A stretch of 47,953 nt of DNA, from the NCBI GenBank assembly GCA_012269745.1, contig JAAXJR010000085.1, positions 1 to 47,953 on the forward strand, written 5' to 3'. Under the pieces are notes generated by a model. The model saw nothing but the letters and a program-made list of their open reading frames with translations. It was not told where the DNA came from and made no database searches. The translations under genes were made by a program, and so were the position numbers. Within the stretch, counting starts at the first letter, position 1; the number at the start of each line of letters is the position of its first letter. This stretch comes from Flavobacteriales bacterium (lineage in GTDB: Bacteria; Bacteroidota; Bacteroidia; Flavobacteriales; Schleiferiaceae). This document shows positions 18,837 through 30,088 of this stretch, one piece after another.

Positions 18837-19205
18837 ATGGTACAAACAGAATCAAGATTAAGAGTAGCAGATAATACAGGTGCCAAAGAGGTTTTGGTTA
18901 TCCGTGTATTGGGAGGTACGAAAAGAAGATACGCTAGCGTAGGCGACAAGATCGTAGTAACAGTGAAGGATTCAACTCCTGCTGGTTCTGTGAAGAAAGG
19001 TCAAGTAAGTACTGCGGTAGTAGTTCGTGTAAAGAAAGAAGTTCGTCGTGCAGATGGTTCATACATCCGTTTTGACGATAACGCATGTGTATTATTGAAC
19101 GCAGGTGGAGAAATGAGAGGTACTCGTGTATTTGGTCCTGTTGCGCGTGAGTTGCGTGACAAGCAGTACATGAAGATTGTTTCATTGGCACCAGAGGTTC
19201 TTTAA
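18837..19205 (+). CDS. rplN: 50S ribosomal protein L14
   Basis: L14 forms intersubunit bridges and is the docking site of the silencing factor RsfS. The 122-residue protein is highly conserved: [20 protein letters not shown] at the start and [15 protein letters not shown] near the end. Confidence 0.99.
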   Translation: MVQTESRLRVADNTGAKEVLVIRVLGGTKRRYASVGDKIVVTVKDSTPAGSVKKGQVSTAVVVRVKKEVRRADGSYIRFDDNACVLLNAGGEMRGTRVFGPVARELRDKQYMKIVSLAPEVL

Positions 19206-19225
19206 TCTTAAAGACAACCATTACA

Positions 19226-19546
19226 ATGGCAAAGTTTAAAGTAAAAAAGGGAGACACAGTAAAGGTGTTGGCTGGTGAGAGCAAAGGCTCAACAGGTCGT
19301 ATCGTTCGTGTCATTCCTAAAATGAATCGCGTAGTTGTTGAAGGTGTGAATTTGATCAAAAAGCACCAGAAGCCTAGCGCTGCGAACCCACAAGGTGGTA
19401 TTGCTGAAATGGAAGCACCGATCCACATTTCTAATGTAGCATTGGTAGATCCTTCAACAAATGAAACTACTCGTGTAGGTAGAAAAGTTGATGATAACGG
19501 TAACGTGGTACGTTACGCTAAAAAATCCGGTGAGGTATTATCATAA
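19226..19546 (+). CDS. rplX: 50S ribosomal protein L24
   Basis: L24 is one of two initiators of 50S assembly. The 106-residue product has an N-terminal KOW motif ([20 protein letters not shown]) and the conserved [19 protein letters not shown]. The spacing to rplE is 5 bases. Confidence 0.98.
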   Translation: MAKFKVKKGDTVKVLAGESKGSTGRIVRVIPKMNRVVVEGVNLIKKHQKPSAANPQGGIAEMEAPIHISNVALVDPSTNETTRVGRKVDDNGNVVRYAKKSGEVLS

Positions 19547-19551
19547 AGAGT

Positions 19552-20094
19552 ATGACACCTAGATTCAAAACAAAGTACAGAGAAGAAATCATCGCGAAGT
19601 TGCAAGAAGAGTTCAACTACAGCAACATCATGATGGTACCTAAGCTGGAAAAGATTGTAGTTAGCCAAGGTATTGGTGCTGCAGTAGCTGATAAGAAACT
19701 CGTTGACCAAGCAATCGCTGAAATGACTATGATTACAGGTCAGAAAGCAGTAGCGACTAAGTCAAAGAAAGATGTAAGTAACTTTAAGTTGCGTAAGGGA
19801 ATGCCTATCGGTGCACGTGTTACATTGCGTGGCGATCAGATGTATGAATTCCTTGATCGTCTAGTTAGTGCGTCTCTACCACGTATTCGTGATTTCCAAG
19901 GAATTAAAGCCTCAGGTTTTGATGGTCGCGGTAACTACACATTTGGTATTACTGAGCAAATCATCTTCCCTGAAATTGATATAGATAAAGTTAATCGTAT
20001 CAGTGGTATGGATATCACATTTGTAACCTCTGCTCCAACAGATAAGGAAGCAAAGGCATTATTAACGGCATTTGGTCTACCATTTAAAAAGTAA
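19552..20094 (+). CDS. rplE: 50S ribosomal protein L5
   Basis: L5 binds 5S rRNA in the central protuberance and contacts P-site tRNA. The 180-residue protein starts [13 protein letters not shown] and has the family core [20 protein letters not shown] and [15 protein letters not shown]. Confidence 0.99.
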   Translation: MTPRFKTKYREEIIAKLQEEFNYSNIMMVPKLEKIVVSQGIGAAVADKKLVDQAIAEMTMITGQKAVATKSKKDVSNFKLRKGMPIGARVTLRGDQMYEFLDRLVSASLPRIRDFQGIKASGFDGRGNYTFGITEQIIFPEIDIDKVNRISGMDITFVTSAPTDKEAKALLTAFGLPFKK

Positions 20095-20100
20095 TTAAAG

Positions 20101-20370
20101 ATGGCTAAAGAATCAATGAAAGCCCGTGAGGTGAAGCGCGCAAAACTGGCAGCAAAGTATGCTGCTAAGCGTGAGGCACTGAAAGCAGCGGGTGATTACG
20201 AAGGATTGCAGAAGCTTCCTAAAAACGCTTCTCCAGTTCGCGGAAGAAACCGTTGTAAACTAACGGGTCGTCCAAGAGGATACATGCGTCAGTTTGGTAT
20301 TTCTCGTGTTACTTTCCGTGAAATGGCTAACCAAGGATTGATCCCAGGAGTTAAGAAAGCTAGCTGGTAA
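20101..20370 (+). CDS. rpsN: 30S ribosomal protein S14, zinc-free long form
   Basis: S14 belongs to the 30S head. The 89-residue product is the long form with the signature [20 protein letters not shown]. It lacks the paired CxxC motifs of the short zinc-binding form and keeps only one Cys, so it should not bind zinc. Confidence 0.98.
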   Translation: MAKESMKAREVKRAKLAAKYAAKREALKAAGDYEGLQKLPKNASPVRGRNRCKLTGRPRGYMRQFGISRVTFREMANQGLIPGVKKASW

Positions 20371-20390
20371 TTAGAAGAAGATTAGGAATT

Positions 20391-20789
20391 ATGTATACAG
20401 ATCCAATTGCAGATTTCTTGACACGTATTCGCAACGGCCAGAGTGCTGGTTTGCGTGTTGTTGAAATTCCTTCAAGCAAAACTAAAGTGGCTATTGCTGA
20501 GATCTTGAAAGATCAAGGTTACATCCACGATTTTAAAGTAGTAGAAGTTGCTCCTCAGAATGTTCTGAAGGTAGCTCTTAAATACGATAGACTAACAAAA
20601 GTTCCAGCTATTCGCGAGATTAAGCGTATTTCTAAGCCGGGTCTTCGTCAGTACCGTGGTGCTGGTGAATTGCCACGCGTAAAGAATGGTTTGGGTATCG
20701 CTGTAGTTAGTACTTCAAAAGGTCTAATGACAGATAAGCAAGCTCGCAAAGAAAATATCGGTGGTGAGCTTCTTTGTACAGTAAGCTAA
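20391..20789 (+). CDS. rpsH: 30S ribosomal protein S8
   Basis: S8 binds the central domain of 16S rRNA and in E. coli represses the spc operon. The 132-residue protein starts MYTDPIADFLTRIRNGQ and ends with GLGIAVVSTSKGLMTDKQAR and a short tail. I did not find an obvious mimic of its rRNA site near rplE. Confidence 0.99.
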   Translation: MYTDPIADFLTRIRNGQSAGLRVVEIPSSKTKVAIAEILKDQGYIHDFKVVEVAPQNVLKVALKYDRLTKVPAIREIKRISKPGLRQYRGAGELPRVKNGLGIAVVSTSKGLMTDKQARKENIGGELLCTVS

Positions 20790-20803
20790 TAAATTAGAAG
20801 ATT

Positions 20804-21355
20804 ATGTCTAGAATAGGTCAAGCACCAATTGCCGTGCCTGCAGGCGTTGAAGTTACTGTAAACGGTAGCAACGTAACTGTAAAAGGAAAATTAGGTGAGC
20901 TAAGCCAAGAAGTTACTGGTGGCATCACTGTGAAAATGGAAGATAACACAATCACTTTTGAGCGTCCTTCTGATGCGAAAGAGCACAAAGCAAAGCATGG
21001 TTTGTACCGCGCGCTAGTGAACAATATGGTGGTAGGTGTTAGCGAAGGTTTTAGCCATACACTTGAATTAATCGGTGTTGGTTATAGAGCTTCAAACCAA
21101 GGTCAGGTTTTGGATCTTTCATTGGGTTACTCACACAACTTCTTGATCAATATTCCTTCAGAGGTTAAGATTGAGACTACAATGGAAAAAGGTAAGGCAC
21201 CAACAATTAAGTTGTCATCTCATGATAAGCAGTTGTTAGGAGCGGTTACGGCGAAGATTCGTTCGCTACGTAAACCAGAACCTTACAAAGGAAAAGGTAT
21301 TAAGTTCCAGGGTGAGCACATCCGTAGAAAAGCAGGTAAGTCTGCAGCTAAATAA
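20804..21355 (+). CDS. rplF: 50S ribosomal protein L6
   Basis: L6 lies near the sarcin-ricin loop and factor-binding site. The 183-residue product has two tandem repeats of the L6 fold, the start MSRIGQAPIAVPAGV and the C-terminal signature EPYKGKGIKFQGEHIRRKAG. Confidence 0.99.
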   Translation: MSRIGQAPIAVPAGVEVTVNGSNVTVKGKLGELSQEVTGGITVKMEDNTITFERPSDAKEHKAKHGLYRALVNNMVVGVSEGFSHTLELIGVGYRASNQGQVLDLSLGYSHNFLINIPSEVKIETTMEKGKAPTIKLSSHDKQLLGAVTAKIRSLRKPEPYKGKGIKFQGEHIRRKAGKSAAK

Positions 21356-21364
21356 GAATAAGAC

Positions 21365-21721
21365 ATGGCATTAACTAAATCAGAAAGAAGACTACGCATT
21401 CGTAGAAGAATTCGCAAAGTAGTTACCGGTACAGCTGCAAAGCCTCGTCTTTCAGTTTTCAGAAGCAACAAAGAAATCTACGCTCAGTTGATTGATGATG
21501 TACAGCAAGAAACGTTGCTTTCATTCTCTTCAAGAAGCAAAGAGTTGGAAGGTGCAACTGGTACTAAGAGTGATAAGAGTTTCCAAGTAGGTCAAGGTTT
21601 GGCTAAGCTTGCGATCGAAAAAGGTATCACTGAAGTATGTTTTGATCGTGGTGGATACTTGTACCACGGACGCGTTAAACAACTAGCAGAAGGCGCTCGT
21701 GAAGGCGGCTTGAAATTCTAA
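21365..21721 (+). CDS. rplR: 50S ribosomal protein L18
   Basis: L18 binds 5S rRNA together with L5. The 118-residue protein has the basic N-terminus [17 protein letters not shown], then [20 protein letters not shown], and ends with [17 protein letters not shown]. One base separates its stop from the rpsE ATG. Confidence 0.99.
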   Translation: MALTKSERRLRIRRRIRKVVTGTAAKPRLSVFRSNKEIYAQLIDDVQQETLLSFSSRSKELEGATGTKSDKSFQVGQGLAKLAIEKGITEVCFDRGGYLYHGRVKQLAEGAREGGLKF

Positions 21722-21722
21722 A

Positions 21723-22247
21723 ATGTCGAGTACAATGCATAACTCACGTAAAGTAAAGCCTACGGGTATTGAATTGGTAGATCGCTTGGTAGCGGTAAAC
21801 CGTGTAACTAAGGTAAATAAAGGTGGTCGTACGTTTAGTTTCTCTGCAATTGTTGTTGTAGGTGATGAAAACGGTACTGCTGGTTACGGAACTGGAAAGT
21901 CTAAAGAGGTTAGTGAAGCTATTGCTAAGGCAGTAGAAGATGCTAAGAAGAACCTTTACCGCATTCCATTGCTAAAGAGTACTATTCCTCACGAGGAAAA
22001 TGGTAAGTTCGCTGGATCACGTGTATTCCTCCGTCCTGCTTCAAGCGGTACAGGGGTAATTGCAGGTGGTGCAATGCGTGCAGTATTGGAAAGTGTTGGT
22101 GTACACGATGTACTTGCTAAGAGTAAGGGATCGTCTAACCCACAAAACGTAGTTAAAGCAACTTTTGACGCACTACTGAAAATGCGTAGTGCTCAGGAAG
22201 TAGCTAAGACTCGTGGTATTTCTTTGGATAAAGTATTTAACGGATAA
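21723..22247 (+). CDS. rpsE: 30S ribosomal protein S5
   Basis: S5 acts in mRNA entry and decoding fidelity. The 174-residue product has the double-stranded-RNA-binding motif with [19 protein letters not shown] and [10 protein letters not shown], and the C-terminal [13 protein letters not shown] second ATG four codons in (MSSTMHNS) is possible; the first directly follows rplR. Confidence 0.98.
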   Translation: MSSTMHNSRKVKPTGIELVDRLVAVNRVTKVNKGGRTFSFSAIVVVGDENGTAGYGTGKSKEVSEAIAKAVEDAKKNLYRIPLLKSTIPHEENGKFAGSRVFLRPASSGTGVIAGGAMRAVLESVGVHDVLAKSKGSSNPQNVVKATFDALLKMRSAQEVAKTRGISLDKVFNG

Positions 22248-22259
22248 TCTGCACATAGC

Positions 22260-22439
22260 ATGGCAAAACTAAAAATCACTCAGAAGCGCAGTGTAATCGG
22301 TCGTCCAGCTCGTCAGAAGGCGACAATGGAAGCGCTAGGCTTGCGTAAGATTAACGCTACAGTAGAAGTGGAGGGTACTCCACAAGTATTAGGTATGGTA
22401 CGTAAAGTATCTCACCTAGTAGAAGTTGTTGAACTTTAA
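22260..22439 (+). CDS. rpmD: 50S ribosomal protein L30
   Basis: This small gene encodes 59 residues, starting [20 protein letters not shown] and ending [10 protein letters not shown], the complete L30 family pattern including the ALGLRKIN segment. It fills the gap between rpsE (12 bases) and rplO (15 bases), the expected place in the spc block. L30 is a peripheral 50S protein missing from some bacteria. Confidence 0.97.
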   Translation: MAKLKITQKRSVIGRPARQKATMEALGLRKINATVEVEGTPQVLGMVRKVSHLVEVVEL

Positions 22440-22454
22440 TTTAACTAGATAAAA

Positions 22455-22904
22455 ATGGATTTATCAAATCTTCAACCTGCGAAAGGGGCAACCCACAGCC
22501 GTAAGCGAGTAGGTAGAGGTGAAGGCTCTGGACACGGAGGTACCTCTACGCGCGGACACAAAGGTGCTCAATCGCGTTCAGGTTACAGCCGTAAAATCGG
22601 CTTCGAGGGTGGTCAAATGCCACTACAACGTCGTGTTCCTAAGTTTGGTTTCACGAATCCAAACCGTGTTGAGTACAAGGGACTGAACCTTGATACACTT
22701 CAGTCTTTGGTAGAAGCAAAGAAATTGAAGACTACAATTACCTTTGACGATCTTGTAAGCAATGGTCTAGTAGGTAAAAAAGAGCTTGTAAAAGTATTGG
22801 GTCGTGGTGAGTGTACTATGAAGTTAGACATCACTGCACATGCTTTTAGTAAATCTGCAGTAGCTGCCATTGAAGCACAAGGCGGTACAGCAACTACTCT
22901 ATAA
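22455..22904 (+). CDS. rplO: 50S ribosomal protein L15
   Basis: L15 is a late 50S assembly protein with a long basic extension. The 149-residue product has the N-terminal GRGEGSGHGGTSTRGHKGAQ and GGQMPLQRRVPKFGF, both diagnostic. It lies 5 bases before secY. Confidence 0.99.
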   Translation: MDLSNLQPAKGATHSRKRVGRGEGSGHGGTSTRGHKGAQSRSGYSRKIGFEGGQMPLQRRVPKFGFTNPNRVEYKGLNLDTLQSLVEAKKLKTTITFDDLVSNGLVGKKELVKVLGRGECTMKLDITAHAFSKSAVAAIEAQGGTATTL

Positions 22905-22909
22905 TCGCA

Positions 22910-24253
22910 ATGAAGAAATTCGTAGAGACCATAAAGAATATCTGGAGTATCGAAGAGCTTAAGGACAAAATCCTTACTACTCTTGGGTTACTTTTGATAT
23001 ACAGAATTGGTTCAACGGTTCTTTTACCTGGTGTAGATCCAGATAGTTTGACGCAGCTTCAGGCTCAAACTTCTGAAGGTCTTTTAGGCGTTTTGAACGC
23101 ATTCACAGGTGGTGCATTCTCGCGTGCTTCTGTATTAGCGCTTGGTATTATGCCATATATCTCTGCATCAATTATTATTCAATTGATGGGGATGGCTGTA
23201 CCTGCCGTACAGAAAATGCAGAAAGACGGTGAAAGCGGTCGTAGAAAGTTGAATCAAATTACTCGTTACCTAACTATTTTGATTGCGGGTGTTCAGGCAC
23301 CAAGTTATCTAGCAAACCTAAGTGCCCAAGGCGTTGCCTTGACTCTAGATCCAGGAACATTCTGGTTCTTGGCTTGGGTTACCTTGACAACTGGTACCAT
23401 CTTCGCAATGTGGTTGGGAGAGCGTATTACTGATAAGGGTATCGGAAATGGTATCTCACTTCTAATTATGGTGGGTATTATTGCGACTCTGCCACAGGCC
23501 TTCTTCCAAGAGATGTTGTCTCAGGTGAATCAAGGTGCTGGTTGGGTAGCCTTTATCATTGAGTTGTTTGCATTATTCGTTATTACCATGTTTGCTATTG
23601 CATTGACTCAGGCGGTTCGTCAGATTCCTGTTCAGTATGCGAAGCAAGCTGCAGCTGGTAGAGGTGCTGCAACACCAACGGCACGTCAATACCTACCAAT
23701 GAAGGTTAACGCGGCAGGTGTAATGCCGATCATCTTTGCTCAAGCTATTATGTTCATTCCTATCACTGTCCTTCAGTACAGTGGCGCAGAAGGTGATAGT
23801 ATTAGTTGGATTATCACTGTGTTTGGTAACATTCAAGGTTTTGGTTACAACCTAACATTCGGTTTGTTGATCATCATCTTTACCTACTTCTACACTGCGA
23901 TTCAGGTAAATACTAATTCTATTGCTGATGATCTAAAGAGAAACGGTGGTTTTGTACCAGGTATCAAGCCAGGTGCTCCTACAGCTGAATTCTTAGATAC
24001 AGTCTTGAGTAGAATTACATTCCCAGGTTCATTACTTCTAGCTTTGATTGCAGTACTTCCTGCCGTAGCTATGGTAGTAGGTTTGAATACACAGTGGGCG
24101 TACTTCTACGGTGGTACTTCATTGTTGATTACTGTAGGTGTAATTTTGGATACCCTTCAGCAAGTGGAAAGCTACTTATTGAATCGTCATTACGATGGTT
24201 TGATGAAGACGGGCAAATTAAGAGGAAGAACCCAAACAAGTACGTTCAGTTAA
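22910..24253 (+). CDS. secY: Protein translocase subunit SecY
   Basis: SecY forms the protein-conducting channel of the inner membrane with SecE and SecG. The 447-residue product has about ten membrane helices and the conserved segments [40 protein letters not shown] and [19 protein letters not shown], and ends with the cytoplasmic tail after [11 protein letters not shown]. One base separates it from infA. adk and map, which lie between secY and infA in many other bacteria, are not here; map is at 36285. Confidence 0.99.
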   Translation: MKKFVETIKNIWSIEELKDKILTTLGLLLIYRIGSTVLLPGVDPDSLTQLQAQTSEGLLGVLNAFTGGAFSRASVLALGIMPYISASIIIQLMGMAVPAVQKMQKDGESGRRKLNQITRYLTILIAGVQAPSYLANLSAQGVALTLDPGTFWFLAWVTLTTGTIFAMWLGERITDKGIGNGISLLIMVGIIATLPQAFFQEMLSQVNQGAGWVAFIIELFALFVITMFAIALTQAVRQIPVQYAKQAAAGRGAATPTARQYLPMKVNAAGVMPIIFAQAIMFIPITVLQYSGAEGDSISWIITVFGNIQGFGYNLTFGLLIIIFTYFYTAIQVNTNSIADDLKRNGGFVPGIKPGAPTAEFLDTVLSRITFPGSLLLALIAVLPAVAMVVGLNTQWAYFYGGTSLLITVGVILDTLQQVESYLLNRHYDGLMKTGKLRGRTQTSTFS

Positions 24254-24254
24254 T

Positions 24255-24470
24255 ATGGCTAAGCAAAACGCAATAGAACAGGACGGTACGGTAACAGAAG
24301 CATTGTCAAACGCAATGTTCCGTGTAGAGTTAGAAAACGGTCACGTTGTGACTGCGCATATCTCAGGAAAGATGAGAATGCACTACATCAAATTGTTACC
24401 AGGGGATAAAGTAAAACTAGAAATGAGTCCTTACGATTTAACTAAGGCTCGTATAACGTACAGATACTAA
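24255..24470 (+). CDS. infA: Translation initiation factor IF-1
   Basis: IF-1 occupies the A site during initiation and supports IF-2 and IF-3. The 71-residue OB-fold protein has [20 protein letters not shown] and ends with [14 protein letters not shown], as in bacterial IF-1. It lies 4 bases before rpmJ. Confidence 0.99.
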   Translation: MAKQNAIEQDGTVTEALSNAMFRVELENGHVVTAHISGKMRMHYIKLLPGDKVKLEMSPYDLTKARITYRY

Positions 24471-24474
24471 AAAA

Positions 24475-24591
24475 ATGAAAGTAAGAGCTTCAGTTAAAAA
24501 GCGCAGTGCGGACTGTAAAATTGTTCGTCGTAAAGGACGCTTGTATGTTATTAACAAAAAGAACCCAAAGTTCAAGCAACGTCAGGGTTAA
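24475..24591 (+). CDS. rpmJ: 50S ribosomal protein L36, zinc ligands lost
   Basis: This 38-residue product starts [17 protein letters not shown] and ends [12 protein letters not shown], the L36 pattern. Zinc-type L36 has three Cys and one His; here these positions read Ser11, Cys14, Asn27 and Phe33, so the zinc site cannot form. L36 is the smallest 50S protein and helps organise 23S rRNA late in assembly. It is too short for most ORF cut-offs but is in the expected place between infA and rpsM. Confidence 0.97.
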   Translation: MKVRASVKKRSADCKIVRRKGRLYVINKKNPKFKQRQG

Positions 24592-24613
24592 TTGATATAA
24601 TAGAAAGAATACT

Positions 24614-24991
24614 ATGGCAAGGATTGCAGGGGTAGATTTACCTAGAACTAAGCGCGGTGTTATCGGTCTAACATACATCTATGGTGTTGGGTTGAGCCGT
24701 TCTAAAGAGATCTTGGCGAAAGCAGGGGTTCACGAAGATGTGAAAGTTCAAGAGTGGACTGATGATCAGTTGACTACTATTCGTGGTGTAATCGCTGACG
24801 AGTACATCGTAGAAGGTGAGTTGCGTTCAGAGATTCAATTGAACATTAAGCGTATGATGGATATCGGTTGTAACCGTGGTATCCGTCACCGTGTGGGTCT
24901 TCCACTACGTGGTCAGCGTACCAAGAACAACTCTCGTACGAGAAAGGGTAAGAGAAAAACAGTTGCTAACAAGAAAAAAGCAACTAAATAA
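24614..24991 (+). CDS. rpsM: 30S ribosomal protein S13
   Basis: S13 lies at the top of the 30S head and contacts P-site tRNA and the 50S. The 125-residue protein starts [19 protein letters not shown], has the helix-hairpin segment [12 protein letters not shown] and the basic tail with [20 protein letters not shown]. Confidence 0.99.
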   Translation: MARIAGVDLPRTKRGVIGLTYIYGVGLSRSKEILAKAGVHEDVKVQEWTDDQLTTIRGVIADEYIVEGELRSEIQLNIKRMMDIGCNRGIRHRVGLPLRGQRTKNNSRTRKGKRKTVANKKKATK

Positions 24992-25003
24992 TAGTTATTA
25001 GTT

Positions 25004-25396
25004 ATGGCTAAGAAACAAGCAAAACAGACGAAGAAGCGTAAAGTACGCGTTGAAGCGATGGGTGAGGCACACATCGGGTCTTCGTTCAACAATATCATTA
25101 TCTCATTGACAAATCAGCAAGGTCAGGTTATCTCATGGTCCTCAGCTGGTAAGATGGGATTCCGCGGAAGCAAGAAGAACACTCCTTACGCAGCTCAAAT
25201 GGCAGCAGAGGATTGTGGTCGCGTTGCACTTGAGGCGGGCTTGAAGAAAGTTAAAGCATACGTTAAGGGTCCTGGTAACGGTCGCGAGAGCGCTATCCGT
25301 TCATTGCACAACCTGGGTATTGAAGTAGTTGAGATCATCGACATCACTCCAACTCCACACAACGGTTGTCGTGCTCCTAAGAAACGTCGTGTATAA
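25004..25396 (+). CDS. rpsK: 30S ribosomal protein S11
   Basis: S11 is part of the 30S platform near the E-site mRNA. The 130-residue product has [40 protein letters not shown] and the basic C-terminus [12 protein letters not shown], all typical. Confidence 0.99.
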   Translation: MAKKQAKQTKKRKVRVEAMGEAHIGSSFNNIIISLTNQQGQVISWSSAGKMGFRGSKKNTPYAAQMAAEDCGRVALEAGLKKVKAYVKGPGNGRESAIRSLHNLGIEVVEIIDITPTPHNGCRAPKKRRV

Positions 25397-25418
25397 TAAT
25401 TAGTAGAAGAAAAGTATT

Positions 25419-26024
25419 ATGGCAAGATATAGAGGACCAAAAACAAAGATTGCACGTCGTATGGGCGAGCCTATCTTTGGCCCAGATAGCTCTTTCGAGA
25501 AGCGTAAATATGCTCCTGGTCAGCACGGTAACGCACGTCGTCGTGGTAAGAAGAGTGAATACGCTGTTCAATTGATGGAGAAACAAAAAGCAAAGTACAC
25601 TTACGGTATTTTGGAGCGTCAGTTCGCTAACATGTTCGATAAAGCGTCTAGAAGCAAGGGCAAAACGGGTGATGTTCTTTTGCAACTTTGTGAAGGCCGT
25701 CTTGATAACGTAGTATTCCGTTTGGGTCTTGGTAAAACTCGTGATGCTGCTCGTCAGTTGGTGGGTCACCGTCACATTACAGTAAATGGTGAGATCGCTA
25801 GCATCCCATCTATGCAAGTGAAGCCAGGTGATGTAATTGGCGTTCGTGAGAAGTCTAAATCATTGGTAGTTATTGCGGATGCACTTGCAGCAAGCAATGG
25901 TGAGTACCCATGGATGGAGTGGAACGAAAGCAAAATGGAAGGAACATTCCTAAGTGTACCATCGCGTGATGCAATCCCTGAGAACATCAAGGAGCAGTTG
26001 ATCGTCGAATTGTACTCTAAATAA
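25419..26024 (+). CDS. rpsD: 30S ribosomal protein S4
   Basis: S4 nucleates 30S assembly by binding the 16S 5' domain. The 201-residue protein has the N-terminal region [18 protein letters not shown] without zinc-binding cysteines, and an S4 RNA-binding domain (about 93-155) with [18 protein letters not shown] and [10 protein letters not shown]. In E. coli S4 autoregulates the alpha operon; no equivalent pseudoknot was sought or seen here. Confidence 0.99.
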   Translation: MARYRGPKTKIARRMGEPIFGPDSSFEKRKYAPGQHGNARRRGKKSEYAVQLMEKQKAKYTYGILERQFANMFDKASRSKGKTGDVLLQLCEGRLDNVVFRLGLGKTRDAARQLVGHRHITVNGEIASIPSMQVKPGDVIGVREKSKSLVVIADALAASNGEYPWMEWNESKMEGTFLSVPSRDAIPENIKEQLIVELYSK

Positions 26025-26045
26025 TAAATCTTATACCCATTCAAT

Positions 26046-27038
26046 ATGGCTATTCTTAATTTCCAAAAGCCGGATAAAGTAATCATGAACGCATCGACTG
26101 ACAAAGATGGTCAGTTTGAGTTCAGACCTTTGGAGCCAGGCTACGGTTTAACAGTCGGTAATGCACTTCGTAGAGTATTGCTATCAGGTCTTGAAGGTTT
26201 CGCGTTGACTTCTTTGAGAATCGATGGCGTTGATCACGAATTCAGCACAATTGAAGGTGTTGTAGAAGATGTAACTGAGATTGTATTGAACCTAAAGCAA
26301 GTTCGCTTTAAGCAACAAATCGATTCTGTAGATACTGAGACAGTGAAGTTCTCTGTAGGTGGAAAAGAGCAGTTGGTAGCGGGTGATCTTGCAGCGCACA
26401 TTACTTCTTTCCAGGTACTGAATCCTGAGTTAGTAATTTGTAACATGGACCCAAGTGTTAACCTTTCTATGGAAGTGGTTATCGAGAAAGGTCGCGGTTA
26501 TGTTGGTGCAGAGGTGAACAAGAAGGCGGATGCTCCTATCGGAACAATCGCTCTTGATAGCATTTACACACCAATCAAGAATGTGAAGTACTCTATCGAG
26601 AACTATCGCGTTGAGCAGAAGACTGACTTCGAGAAGTTGGTTATGGAGATTGAGACTGATGGTTCGATTCTACCTAAAGATGCTTTGACGGAGGCTGCGA
26701 AGATTTTGATCCACCACTTTATGTTGTTCAGTGATGAGCGCATTAGCTTGGAGGATGAAGAGAGCGCAGAAACTGAAAGCTACGATGAAGAAGCATTGCA
26801 CATGCGTCAGTTGTTGAAGACTAAACTTCACGACATGGACTTGAGTGTTCGTGCTTTGAATTGTTTGAAGGCTGCAGAAGTTGATACTCTAGGTGATTTG
26901 GTAACTTATTCAAAGTCAGATTTGATGAAGTTCCGCAACTTCGGTAAGAAATCACTTACTGAATTGGAAGAGTTAGTTGATAGTAAAAACTTGAGCTTCG
27001 GAATGGATATTTCTAAATACAAGCTCGATAAAGAATAA
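26046..27038 (+). CDS. rpoA: RNA polymerase subunit alpha
   Basis: Alpha dimerises to start polymerase assembly, and its C-terminal domain contacts promoter DNA and activators. The 330-residue product has the N-terminal dimerisation domain with [20 protein letters not shown], an acidic linker ([15 protein letters not shown]), and the C-terminal helix-hairpin-helix domain with [20 protein letters not shown] and [13 protein letters not shown]. Length and order are standard. Confidence 0.99.
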   Translation: MAILNFQKPDKVIMNASTDKDGQFEFRPLEPGYGLTVGNALRRVLLSGLEGFALTSLRIDGVDHEFSTIEGVVEDVTEIVLNLKQVRFKQQIDSVDTETVKFSVGGKEQLVAGDLAAHITSFQVLNPELVICNMDPSVNLSMEVVIEKGRGYVGAEVNKKADAPIGTIALDSIYTPIKNVKYSIENYRVEQKTDFEKLVMEIETDGSILPKDALTEAAKILIHHFMLFSDERISLEDEESAETESYDEEALHMRQLLKTKLHDMDLSVRALNCLKAAEVDTLGDLVTYSKSDLMKFRNFGKKSLTELEELVDSKNLSFGMDISKYKLDKE

Positions 27039-27040
27039 AA

Positions 27041-27547
27041 ATGAGACACGGTAAGAAAAATAATCACCTCGGTAGAAAGACTGCGCACAGAAAAGCGATG
27101 TTGAGTAACATGGCTGGTTCTCTAATTGAGCACAAGCGCATCAACACAACTGTGCAGAAGGCAAAAGAGCTACGTAAGTTCGTTGAGCCTTTGATTACTC
27201 GTGCAAAAGAGAATACTACGCACAACCGTCGTACTGCCTTCGCGGCATTACGTCAGAAGGAAGTAGTAACTGAATTGTTCACAGTAGTAGGTCCTAAAGT
27301 AGGCGACCGTCCTGGTGGTTACACTCGTATCATCAAAACAGGCAACCGTCTTGGTGATAACGCTGAAATGTGTATGGTAGAGTTGGTTGATTTCAACGAA
27401 TTGTACACAAAAGAAGAGAAGAAGAAAACTACTCGTCGTAGCCGTCGTGCTAAGGCGACTACTGAAGAAGCAGCTCCAGCACCAGCAGCAGAGGCGGCAA
27501 CTGAAGAAGTTGCAGTAGAGGAAACTAAGGAAGAATCTGCTGAATAA
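27041..27547 (+). CDS. rplQ: 50S ribosomal protein L17 with C-terminal extension
   Basis: L17 is near the tunnel exit. The first about 121 residues are the L17 domain ([20 protein letters not shown], then [20 protein letters not shown]). Residues 125-138 are very basic, and 139-168 are rich in Ala and Glu with no predicted fold. The E. coli protein is 127 residues. Such tails are, from memory, common in Bacteroidota L17. This is the last of the 32 clustered genes. Confidence 0.98.
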   Translation: MRHGKKNNHLGRKTAHRKAMLSNMAGSLIEHKRINTTVQKAKELRKFVEPLITRAKENTTHNRRTAFAALRQKEVVTELFTVVGPKVGDRPGGYTRIIKTGNRLGDNAEMCMVELVDFNELYTKEEKKKTTRRSRRAKATTEEAAPAPAAEAATEEVAVEETKEESAE

Positions 27548-27590
27548 GAATAGACAAATGCACCAAATAGGTCTTTGTTGATTAATTTAG

Positions 27591-27627
27591 AGGGGAATTA
27601 GGTATAGGCCTATTTCCCCTTTTTTTT
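27591..27627 (+). terminator. Terminator of the ribosomal protein cluster
   Basis: A 12-bp stem with one mismatch (27591-27602 with 27609-27620) around a six-base loop is followed by about seven Ts beyond the stem. It lies 43 bases past rplQ and 14 bases before carA. Confidence 0.88.
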
Positions 27628-27641
27628 AGAAACTGACACAC

Positions 27642-28742
27642 ATGGAGAATTCAACTAAAAAGGCTACGCTCTTGCTCGAGGACGGAACTGTTTTCTACGG
27701 TACTTCAACGGGACTAGACGGAACCACTTACGGGGAGATTTGCTTTAACACCGGTATGACGGGTTACCAGGAAATCTTTACCGATCCTTCTTACTTCGGT
27801 CAGCTAATGGTTATGGCTACCTCCCACATTGGAAACTACGGTGTACATGCTGAAGAAATTGAATCTGGCAAAATCCAAATTGCAGGTTTGATTACGAAGA
27901 ACTTCAGTGAAGTAGCTTCTCGTGCGGGTAAATCTGATAGTCTATTCGGATACTTCGAGAAAGAAGGTAAGGTCGCCATAAAAGATATAGATACTCGAGC
28001 GCTTGTTCGTCACATTCGTGATGCCGGTGCGATGAATGCCATTATTTCAACGGAAATTCATGAGATTGAAGCGTTGAAGGAAGAGCTTAAGAAATGTCCT
28101 AACATGGAAGGCTTGGCTTTGGCGCCGGTTGTAAGTACTAAAGAGGCCTATGAGGTAGGCCCTGAGGATAGCGAGATTCGTGTTGCGGCATTGGATCTTG
28201 GTATTAAAAACAACATCGTGAAGTGTCTGACAGATCGTGGAGCACGTGTTAAGGTTTTCCCTTACAACACATCTACGGAAGAGATGATGGCTTGGAATCC
28301 TAATGGCTTGTTTTATTCAAACGGCCCAGGTGATCCGGCAGCTTCACCTGAAGTAGTGGCAGAAGTTGCCAAGGGAATTGCATCAGGATTGCCTGTATTC
28401 GGTATTTGTCTAGGTCACCAAATGATTGCTCTGGCAAGTGGTCTCAGCACCTATAAGATGCACAACGGTCACCGTGGAATCAACCACCCGGTCAAGAACG
28501 TAGAGACCGGTTTGGGCGAGATTACTTCACAGAATCACGGATTCGTGGTGAAGATGGAAGATGTTGAGGCTGCAAGTAATGTAGAATTGACTCATATTCA
28601 TTTGAATGATCAGACGGTTGCAGGAATAAAGAGAACGGATGCAAACTGCTTCTCTGTGCAATACCACCCTGAGGCCTCACCTGGTCCACACGATAGCCGT
28701 TACCTTTTCGATACGTTTATCGAGAACATTAAAAACAATTAA
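27642..28742 (+). CDS. carA: Carbamoyl-phosphate synthase small subunit
   Basis: CarA hydrolyses glutamine and passes ammonia to CarB to make carbamoyl phosphate for pyrimidine and arginine synthesis. The 366-residue protein has the N-terminal small-chain domain (GTTYGEICFNTGMTGYQEI) and a class I glutamine amidotransferase domain with catalytic Cys256 in PVFGICLGHQM and His342/Glu344 in QYHPEASPGP. carB is not in the window. The gene begins just after the cluster terminator, and no clear promoter is seen in the gap, so some read-through is likely. Confidence 0.98.
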   Translation: MENSTKKATLLLEDGTVFYGTSTGLDGTTYGEICFNTGMTGYQEIFTDPSYFGQLMVMATSHIGNYGVHAEEIESGKIQIAGLITKNFSEVASRAGKSDSLFGYFEKEGKVAIKDIDTRALVRHIRDAGAMNAIISTEIHEIEALKEELKKCPNMEGLALAPVVSTKEAYEVGPEDSEIRVAALDLGIKNNIVKCLTDRGARVKVFPYNTSTEEMMAWNPNGLFYSNGPGDPAASPEVVAEVAKGIASGLPVFGICLGHQMIALASGLSTYKMHNGHRGINHPVKNVETGLGEITSQNHGFVVKMEDVEAASNVELTHIHLNDQTVAGIKRTDANCFSVQYHPEASPGPHDSRYLFDTFIENIKNN

Positions 28743-28761
28743 GACAAAACACACTAACTAA

Positions 28762-30069
<1,308 letters not shown>

Positions 30070-30088
30070 TCATTCCTAATCTCCTATC

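Noticed and set aside
18934-19428. Open frame of 164 codons antisense to rplN-rplX
   Set aside because: It spans two certain genes on the other strand, so it is not credible.
25377-25817. Open frame of 146 codons antisense to rpsD
   Set aside because: It lies inside and across ribosomal protein genes, has Thr/Leu-rich shadow composition and no promoter or domain.
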